Assembly: GCA_949902805.1 (NCBI GenBank)
Contig: CATLDI010000005.1
Span: 1-49,022, forward strand
DNA: 49,022 nt
Direction: 5' to 3'
Source: an uncultured Clostridiaceae bacterium
GTDB taxonomy: Bacteria > Bacillota > Clostridia > TANB77 > CAG-508
In this document: one piece after another, positions 43,149 to 49,022 of the stretch
Numbering within the stretch: the first letter of the stretch is position 1
Layout of the letters: the number at the start of each line of letters is the position of its first letter
The notes under the pieces: generated by a model
What the model saw: the letters and a program-made list of their open reading frames with translations, nothing else
What the model was told of the DNA's origin: nothing
The model's database searches: none
Program-made: the position numbers and the translations under genes

Positions 43149-44448
43149 ATGAAAGTAGTAGTAATAGGTCGGAGGGCCTGCTGGGATGATAGCAGCAATA
43201 AAAGCTGCAAAAGAAAATAATGAAGTTACATTAGTAGAAAAAAATAATATGTTAGGGAAAAAATTATTAATAACAGGAAAAGGAAGATGTAATATAACGA
43301 GTTCCTTAGATATGGAGGAGTTTATTAAAAATACTCCTGGAAATGGTAGATTTTTATACAGTAGTTTTGAAAACTTTACTAATAAAGATATAATTCAAAT
43401 GTTAAAAGAAAATGGAGTAAAGGTAAAGGAAGAAAGAGGAAATAGAATATTTCCAGCAAGTGATAAAGCTATTGATGTAAGAGATGCATTAGAGCAAGAA
43501 CTTAGAAAAAACAAAGTAAAAATAAAGTTAAATGTAAAAGTAAATAGAGTAATTGTAGAGGATTTAAAGGTAGTAGGAGTAGAATTAGAAAATAAAGAAA
43601 AAATAAAAGCACAAAAAGTTATACTAGCAACAGGAGGAAAAAGCTACCCAGGGACAGGTTCAACAGGAGATGGTTATAAAATAGCAAAAGAATTAGGACA
43701 TACAATTACTAAAATAAAACCTTCCTTAGTTCCAATTACAGTATCAAATAATAATAGAATAGAAAAAGAAAGTATTAATAAATCTGAATATGGAACATCA
43801 TTGAATTTATGTAAAAGTATGCAAGGCTTAAGTTTAAGGAATGTCGCAATAGAGATAATAGACGATAGCAAAAATAAAAAGATATATGAAGATTTTGGAG
43901 AAATGCTATTTACACATTTTGGAATATCAGGTCCAACAATATTGAGTGCAAGTAGTCATTTATTACGCTATAAAAATATAGAAGAGCTATTAAAAGATGG
44001 TAGAATAATATTAAAAATTGATTTAAAACCTGCACTTTCAGAAGAAAAACTAAAGGCTAGATTTTTAAGAGAATTTGAAGCAAATAAAAATAAAGAAATA
44101 AAAAATAGTTTAAATGAATTACTACCACAAAAGCTAATTATGCCAGTAATAAAATTACTTAGAATAGATGAAAATAAAAAAGTAAATTCTATTACAAAAG
44201 AAGAAAGAATAGAATTAGTAAAATTATTAAAGAATTTTAAAATAACACTATCAGGATTTAGAGGGATAGAAGAAGCAATAATAACAGCAGGAGGAATAGC
44301 AACGAAAGAAATAAATCCTAAAACAATGGAATCTAAACTAATAGAAGGGCTATATTTTGCGGGAGAAGTAATAGATGTAGATGCATACACAGGAGGTTTT
44401 AACCTTCAAATAGCGTATTCTACGGGATATACAGCAGGTATAAATTAA
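43149..44448 (+). CDS. HI0933-type flavoprotein (YhiN), frame broken at CGG
   Basis: An NAD(P)/FAD-dependent oxidoreductase of unknown substrate. The ATG at 43149 has AAAGGAG. The frame reads MKVVVIG, then CGG at 43170-43172; if the C is skipped it continues as GGPAGMIAAIKAAKE, completing the FAD-binding GxGxxG loop, and goes on uninterrupted to 44448. Further marks are LGKKLLITGKGRCNIT, ATGGKSYPGTGSTGDGY, FTHFGISGP and the C-terminal GEVIDVDAYTGGFNLQIAYSTG. Without the +1 step only a protein starting at the ATG 43186 could be made, lacking the dinucleotide-binding loop. About 432 residues in total. Confidence 0.85.
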
Positions 44449-44452
44449 AAAC

Positions 44453-44483
44453 GTCGCAATTAGGGACAGTCCCTAATTGCGAC
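44453..44483. repeat. Perfect palindrome after flavoprotein gene
   Basis: GTCGCAATTAGGGAC, one A, GTCCCTAATTGCGAC: a perfect 15-bp stem with a 1-base loop as written, starting 5 bases after the stop codon and followed by ATTTTATG. It carries the AGGGAC arm of the REP-like family and may act as a terminator. Confidence 0.8.
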
Positions 44484-44506
44484 ATTTTATGTGTATGTTT
44501 TAAAAA

Positions 44507-44629
44507 TTAGCAACATCCACATCCGCCATTGTTGTTTCCACAACAACAGAATATTAATATTAATATAACTATAATCCAGATGCAATCACATCCACCGAAT
44601 CCGCATCCGCAACCTCTATTTTCTGGCAT
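44507..44629 (-). CDS. Tiny Cys-rich membrane protein 1
   Basis: 40 residues: MPENRGCGCGFGGCDC, a hydrophobic core IWIIVILILIF, then CCCGNNNGGCGCC. AAAGGAGG precedes the ATG on the minus strand. The Gly/Cys clusters flanking one membrane helix resemble small proteins of the YjcZ/sporulation type, but the Cys content is much higher. A paralogue lies just upstream on the same strand. Confidence 0.7.
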   Translation of the reverse strand: MPENRGCGCGFGGCDCIWIIVILILIFCCCGNNNGGCGCC

Positions 44630-44706
44630 AACTTTTCCCTCCTTTCAAAGTACTTTTTAAAACTTAAATTATGTTTTAAGAAGTATAAAACTTCATTTAA
44701 GGAAAA

Positions 44707-44823
44707 CTAGCAACCACAGTTGTTACATCCGCATCCGCAGTTATTGCCGCAACCACAGAAAAGTAGTAAGAATAGGATAATAAACCAAAGAATTTCACTA
44801 TTACCTAAGCAACAATTTCCCAT
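44707..44823 (-). CDS. Tiny Cys-rich membrane protein 2
   Basis: 38 residues: MGNCCLGNSEILWFIILFLL, then LFCGCGNNCGCGCNNCGC. AGGAGGT precedes the ATG. Same architecture as the neighbour at 44507 (one helix, Cys/Gly/Asn-rich end), so the two form a tandem pair, probably co-transcribed on the minus strand, divergent from mutL. Possible roles in metal binding or spore envelope are inference only. Confidence 0.7.
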   Translation of the reverse strand: MGNCCLGNSEILWFIILFLLLFCGCGNNCGCGCNNCGC

Positions 44824-44937
44824 TTTTAAGTACCTCCTATATTGATTTTGTATTGTTCTTTCGTATGGTATATACTATTCGAAATTAAAAAAAGTGTTAC
44901 AAAATTAAAAAAAGGCTATGCAAAATAAATATTTTAG

Positions 44938-44946
44938 TGATATAAT
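44938..44946 (+). promoter_or_regulatory. Extended -10 promoter of mutL
   Basis: TGATATAAT at 44938-44946, a TGn-extended -10 without a good -35 box, about 40 bases before mutL. Confidence 0.55.
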
Positions 44947-44987
44947 TTGTTCACAAGGTTAAAAGTAATAAAACGGAGGAATAAAAC

Positions 44988-47270
44988 GTGGGAAATATTG
45001 TATTATTAGATGACTTAACAATAAATAAAATAGCAGCAGGAGAAGTTATAGAAAGACCAGCATCAGTAGTAAAAGAATTAGTAGAAAATTCAATAGATGC
45101 AGGGGCAACAAGTATAAATGTAGAAATAAAAAATGGAGGAATATCATATATCCGTATAACAGATAACGGAAAAGGAATAATGCCAGATGATATGGAAATG
45201 GCATTTGAACGTCACGCAACAAGTAAAATAAGGTCAGCAGATGACTTAGAAATAGTTAAATCTATGGGGTTCAGAGGTGAGGCACTGGCAAGTATTGCAG
45301 CAATTGCAAAAGTAGAAATGAAGTCTAAAACTGAAGAAAATGAAACAGGTTATGAAGTTGTAGTAGAAGGAGGAAATGTTGTTTCTAAACAAGAAATAGG
45401 ATGCCCAAAAGGAACTACAATAACAGTTGAAAACTTATTTTATAATACACCTGTTAGATACAAATTCTTAAAAAAAGATTTTACAGAAGGTGGCTATATA
45501 GAAGACGTTATGACTAGAATAGCATTAGTAAACCCACATATAGCAATAAAATTAATAAGCTCAGGAAAAACAATTATACAAACTTCTGGAAATGGAGAAT
45601 TAAAAGCAGTTGTATATAGCATATATGGAAAAGAAATAGCAGAAAATGTATTAGATGTAAACTATGAATATGAAGGAATTAAAGTAAGTGGTGTAATAGG
45701 TAAACCATCTATTTCACGTTCAAATAGGTCAAACCAATTATTTTTTGTAAATAAAAGATATATAAAAGATAAAGTACTAACAAGTAGTGCAGAGCAAGCA
45801 TTTAAAGGAATGATAACAATAGGAAAATTTGGATTTTTAATTCTAAACTTAGAAATGAATCCACAAAAGGTTGATGTTAACGTACACCCAGCAAAATTAG
45901 AAGTAAGGTTTGAAGAAGAAAGCAAGGTGTTTAAAGCAGTATACCATGCAATAAAAGATAGCCTATTAAAAGGAGATTTGGTATCAAACCCAGAAAGGGA
46001 ATACAACAACGAAGAAACAAAAGTAATAGAAAAAGAAGATAATAATGGTGGACTATTTAAAAGAAGACAAGAAACAATACTAGAAACCATAGATAATAAT
46101 GTAATAGCAGAACTATATGAAAAAAGACAAAATAATACTAATATTGGTGCTAAATCAAATACAACTACTGGATATGAAAGTATAATGAGCAAAATGGCAG
46201 AAATGAAAAAAGCTGTAGAAACATATAAAAATGGTGGAAGAATAGAAGAAGAACAAACAGAATATGATAAAGATTTAAAAGAAGAACAAAAAGATAGCCA
46301 GTTAACAGTGAATAAGGAAGAATATAAAACTCTAGAAACAGATGTAGATCCTAAATCGGTAAGGAATACCACAGAGCAAGACAAAATTTTGCATGACTCA
46401 CAAACAGAAGAAACTCAAACAGTAAAAACAGTTTCAAAAGTGCCTTCTAATTTAGAAGACATAGAAAAAACACAAGTAATAAATATGCAAGAAGTAATAG
46501 AAAAAGCAAAACAATTAGAAAATATAAAAATGAGACCAAGCAATAACTTTGATGAAATGTATACATCTGTATTTGGTTCAATGCCAGTAAAAGAAGAAAT
46601 GCCAAAAGAAGAAATTGATACATTTGAAGATGCAAAAGTTACAACAGGAGAAGCAATATCAATATTTGAAGATAAGGAAAATGAAAAATATACTCCAAAA
46701 TATAAATTTATAGGAATTGCTTTTTCAACATATATAATAGTAGAGTTAGACAAAGAAATGTATATAATAGACCAACATGCTGCACATGAAAGAATAATGT
46801 ATGAAAGAATAAAAGAAAATTATTATAATGAAGACCAAAAAGATTCACAACTAATGCTACTTCCAGACATAATAACATTAACACATAAAGAAATGGATAT
46901 CGCAAACGAAAATATGGACATGTTTAGAAAAGCAGGATTCACATTAGAAGAATTTGGTGAAAATACAATAAAATTAACAGGTGTGCCAAATGTATGTATA
47001 GACTTAGATACAAAAGAACTATTCTTAGAAACATTAGATGAAATAAACACAGTAGCAAGAACAGCAAAACAAGAAATAGAAGAAAAATTTATAGCAACAG
47101 TAGCGTGCAAAGCAGCAGTAAAAGCAAATATGGCCTTAACAAAAGAGGAAGTAGACAGTTTAATGGAAAAACTACTAAAACTTCCAAACCCATTCACATG
47201 TCCACACGGAAGACCAACAGCAATAAGAATGAGCAAAACAGACATAGAAAAGAAATTTTCAAGAAGATAA
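44988..47270 (+). CDS. mutL: DNA mismatch repair protein MutL
   Basis: 760 residues from a GTG start with CGGAGGA upstream. The N-terminal GHKL ATPase (1-330) has VVKELVENSIDAGATS, DNGKGI, RHATSKI and FRGEALASI. A long acidic, low-complexity linker (about 335-570) follows. The C-terminal endonuclease domain carries DQHAAHERIMYE (about 594), ACKAAVKANMAL and CPHGRPT (about 737), the metal-binding endonuclease motifs found in Gram-positive MutL that nick without MutH. mutS is not in the window. No in-frame CGG. Confidence 0.97.
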   Translation: MGNIVLLDDLTINKIAAGEVIERPASVVKELVENSIDAGATSINVEIKNGGISYIRITDNGKGIMPDDMEMAFERHATSKIRSADDLEIVKSMGFRGEALASIAAIAKVEMKSKTEENETGYEVVVEGGNVVSKQEIGCPKGTTITVENLFYNTPVRYKFLKKDFTEGGYIEDVMTRIALVNPHIAIKLISSGKTIIQTSGNGELKAVVYSIYGKEIAENVLDVNYEYEGIKVSGVIGKPSISRSNRSNQLFFVNKRYIKDKVLTSSAEQAFKGMITIGKFGFLILNLEMNPQKVDVNVHPAKLEVRFEEESKVFKAVYHAIKDSLLKGDLVSNPEREYNNEETKVIEKEDNNGGLFKRRQETILETIDNNVIAELYEKRQNNTNIGAKSNTTTGYESIMSKMAEMKKAVETYKNGGRIEEEQTEYDKDLKEEQKDSQLTVNKEEYKTLETDVDPKSVRNTTEQDKILHDSQTEETQTVKTVSKVPSNLEDIEKTQVINMQEVIEKAKQLENIKMRPSNNFDEMYTSVFGSMPVKEEMPKEEIDTFEDAKVTTGEAISIFEDKENEKYTPKYKFIGIAFSTYIIVELDKEMYIIDQHAAHERIMYERIKENYYNEDQKDSQLMLLPDIITLTHKEMDIANENMDMFRKAGFTLEEFGENTIKLTGVPNVCIDLDTKELFLETLDEINTVARTAKQEIEEKFIATVACKAAVKANMALTKEEVDSLMEKLLKLPNPFTCPHGRPTAIRMSKTDIEKKFSRR

Positions 47271-47340
47271 GAAGCTGGAAGTTAGAAATGGGGTAAAGCC
47301 TTCGGAGAGTTTACCTAGGAATCCAACCTCCAACTTCCAA
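47271..47340. repeat. Degenerate inverted repeat GGAAGTTAG / CTCCAACTTCC
   Basis: GCTGGAAGTTAGAAATGG at the left and CCAACCTCCAACTTCC at the right. Similar short runs built from AACTTCCAATTTCC occur at 30727-30755, 26290-26315 and 38247-38270, suggesting a dispersed degenerate family. Confidence 0.45.
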
Positions 47341-47355
47341 GAGAAGGAGAAAAAG

Positions 47356-47973
47356 ATGAATATATTTATTATGCTAGCGATAGTATTAGCTAATGTAATA
47401 GCAATTACATTAGTTTACCAATTTATAAAAAAATTATTAAATAAAGATAAAATTATATTTATAGTTGCAAGTGTTGCTATTATTTATATAGTAGTTTCAA
47501 TTGCATATTGGATTAGTGGCATTGGAATAGATAACAAAATAAATGATACAGCCAAAGACTTTATAACATATGTATTTGTTCCTGTAAATGTAATAATATT
47601 AGTACCATTTGTAGCAGTTAAATACAACAAATGGAAATTAGAAGAAATCGAAAAAGGAGAATTCCTAAAAAGATTAGTTATAGTAAGTATTATAGGAGTG
47701 ATTATTTTAGTAGGAGAATGTTTCTATTTTAAAAATATGAAAAATAATATAAATTCAATAATAGAGGAAAACTTACAACAAAAAAACAATTTGAATGGAA
47801 CAACAAACACAATAAATGAAATAACTACAAATGTAACAAACGAAACTAATACGAACACAACAAATGAAGAAATACAAAAAAGAGAAGAATATAATAATAC
47901 TTTAAGAACAATTACCAATACAATAAGTGAAACAATAGAAAATAACATAGCAATAAATGAGCAACAATATTAA
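47356..47973 (+). CDS. Hypothetical membrane protein with Asn/Thr-rich tail
   Basis: 205 residues. Four hydrophobic helices (about 3-22, 35-54, 72-90 and 112-130) are followed by a tail of about 70 residues dominated by Asn, Thr and Glu (NGTTNTINEITTNVTNETNT). No family is recognised. AGAAGGAG precedes the start. It lies between mutL and miaA, in a place not usually occupied in this conserved neighbourhood. Confidence 0.7.
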   Translation: MNIFIMLAIVLANVIAITLVYQFIKKLLNKDKIIFIVASVAIIYIVVSIAYWISGIGIDNKINDTAKDFITYVFVPVNVIILVPFVAVKYNKWKLEEIEKGEFLKRLVIVSIIGVIILVGECFYFKNMKNNINSIIEENLQQKNNLNGTTNTINEITTNVTNETNTNTTNEEIQKREEYNNTLRTITNTISETIENNIAINEQQY

Positions 47974-48002
47974 TGCAGGACTGAAATATTAAAATTTATC
48001 TA

Positions 48003-48038
48003 AGGGCGTAATTCGGTATTTCAAACCGATTAAGCCCT
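48003..48038. repeat. Inverted-repeat element, copy 2
   Basis: AGGGCGTAATTCGGT and ACCGATTAAGCCCT flank a 7-base loop; it is the reverse complement of the element at 7084-7137 without that copy's longer spacer. Confidence 0.65.
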
Positions 48039-48091
48039 AATAGTAAATTAACTATAAGTATATAATTAAAATGAAAAAAATGGAGAAAAAC

Positions 48092-49012
48092 ATGCAAAAA
48101 GAAAAAGTAATTGTAATAGGAGGACCAACAGCTTCTGGAAAAACAGCACTTTCAATAGAACTTGCAAAAAAAATAAATGGTGAAATTATATCAGCAGATT
48201 CTATGCAAATATATAAAGAAATGAACATAGGAACGGCAAAGCCAGAGAAAGAAGAAATGCAAGGAGTTAAGCATTATATGCTAGACATTATAACACCAGA
48301 AGAAAGGTTTAGTGTTGCAGATTATAAAATAAAAGCAAAAAAAGCTATAAAAGAAATAATAGAAAAAGGGAAAATTCCAATTATAGTAGGTGGAACAGGT
48401 CTTTATATTGAAGCTTTAATTTATGAAATAGAATTTTTGCAAATAGAAACAGACTTAAATTATAGAAGAGAATTAGAACAAATAGCACAAGAAAAAGGAT
48501 TAAATAACTTATATGAAAAGGCCGTAAAAATAGACCCTAAAGCAATGGAAAAGATAAGTGCAAACGACCAAAAAAGAATTTTAAGAGTATTAGAATTATA
48601 TCATCAAACAGGAAAAACAAAAACACAGCTAGACAGTGAATCTCGAAAAGAACCAGAATATGACTATAAACTTTTTGCAATAAATATGGATAGGGAAATT
48701 CTTTATAATAGAATAAACAAAAGAGTAGATATAATGCTACAAAATGGACTTGTAAATGAAGTAAAAAATATATATGAAAAATATAAAGAATTTCCAACTG
48801 CGATGCAAGGTTTAGGATACAAAGAAGTAGTAGAATACTTAGAAGGAAAAGTATCATATAAACAAATGGTAGAAAAAATAAAAATGGAATCTAGAAGATA
48901 TGCTAAAAGGCAACTTACTTGGTTTAGAAAATATGAAAATATTATATGGATAGATGGAACAGACGAAGTACAAAAAAATATAGAAAAAATTATAAAAGAA
49001 AGTAAATTATAG
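48092..49012 (+). CDS. miaA: tRNA dimethylallyltransferase
   Basis: Transfers a dimethylallyl group to A37 of tRNAs that read codons starting with U. About 306 residues from the ATG at 48092, chosen because GGAG lies 8 bases upstream and TATAAT at 48061-48066 would place the transcript start after the earlier in-frame ATG at 48071. Motifs: P-loop GGPTASGKT, then ISADSMQIYKEMNIGTAKP, HYMLDIITPEERFSVADY and GGTGLYIEAL, with QLTWFRKYENIIWID at the C-terminus. Normal length; neighbourhood mutL-miaA as usual in Firmicutes. Confidence 0.96.
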   Translation: MQKEKVIVIGGPTASGKTALSIELAKKINGEIISADSMQIYKEMNIGTAKPEKEEMQGVKHYMLDIITPEERFSVADYKIKAKKAIKEIIEKGKIPIIVGGTGLYIEALIYEIEFLQIETDLNYRRELEQIAQEKGLNNLYEKAVKIDPKAMEKISANDQKRILRVLELYHQTGKTKTQLDSESRKEPEYDYKLFAINMDREILYNRINKRVDIMLQNGLVNEVKNIYEKYKEFPTAMQGLGYKEVVEYLEGKVSYKQMVEKIKMESRRYAKRQLTWFRKYENIIWIDGTDEVQKNIEKIIKESKL

Positions 49013-49022
49013 ATTTGATATA

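Noticed and set aside
47105-47296. 63-codon plus-strand frame at the end of mutL
   Set aside because: Overlaps the conserved CPHGRPT region of mutL in another frame.
1-49022. tRNA, rRNA, prophage or integrase genes
   Set aside because: No cloverleaf with CCA-type ends, rRNA-like conserved stretch, integrase or structural phage gene was seen; the ORF6N protein and Rpn relic alone are not evidence for a prophage.

Overview
The window comes from a very AT-rich, low-GC Gram-positive bacterium, most likely an uncultured clostridial lineage. Pointers are AGGAGG-type ribosome binding sites, TTGACA-17-TATAAT promoters, a tyrosine T-box leader, the sporulation gene spoVM beside rpmB, a pyruvate formate-lyase pair, MutL with the endonuclease motifs typical of Firmicutes, and prepilin-like proteins common in gut Clostridia. 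No rRNA, tRNA or CRISPR array was seen.

Layout. 1-5.1 kb: a membrane protein fragment, asnS, then an array of prepilin-like genes (one long, one truncated relic, one long without a normal start) whose C-termini look like the variable domains diversified by retroelements. 5.1-12 kb: aspS, mnmA, nth, a tiny spoVM, rpmB and T-box-controlled tyrS. 12-20 kb: an RsiV-like domain protein, a Nudix hydrolase, an alkyl-DNA repair methyltransferase, and an ABC ATPase separated from its FtsX-type permease by a REP-associated transposase gene that is itself flanked by inverted REP elements. 19-29 kb: a secreted CAP protein, rpiA, a polysaccharide deacetylase with a broken frame, a 220-bp giant hairpin, a two-OB-fold SSB, an unknown protein that shares a segment with the SSB, and a metal exporter-like permease. 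28.6-33 kb: pflA and pflB on the minus strand, with an ORF6N protein between them. 33-42 kb: a PIN-domain protein, a radical SAM/DUF4130 pair with broken frames, a tandem MazG protein, trmL, an SPFH-zinc ribbon protein, a structured RNA candidate and a methionine gamma-lyase family protein. 42-49 kb: a relic of an ABC exporter, a flavoprotein with a broken frame, two tiny Cys-rich membrane proteins, mutL and miaA.

Most striking observation: four conserved genes (deacetylase, radical SAM, DUF4130 partner, HI0933-type flavoprotein) have interrupted frames. All five interruptions are the same event: an in-frame CGG codon at which the protein continues only if one base is skipped, so that the following GGN glycine codon is read. 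CGG is otherwise nearly absent from the window; I found four other in-frame cases, all in genes without recognisable conserved homologues or in a gene of foreign composition. This looks like +1 frameshifting at a rare arginine codon, resembling yeast Ty1, although recurrent C insertion or an assembly artefact remains possible.

A second theme is a REP/RAYT system. Five near-identical 53-bp imperfect palindromes sit exactly at gene ends or starts, two of them supplying the stop codon of the upstream gene, around a single RAYT transposase.
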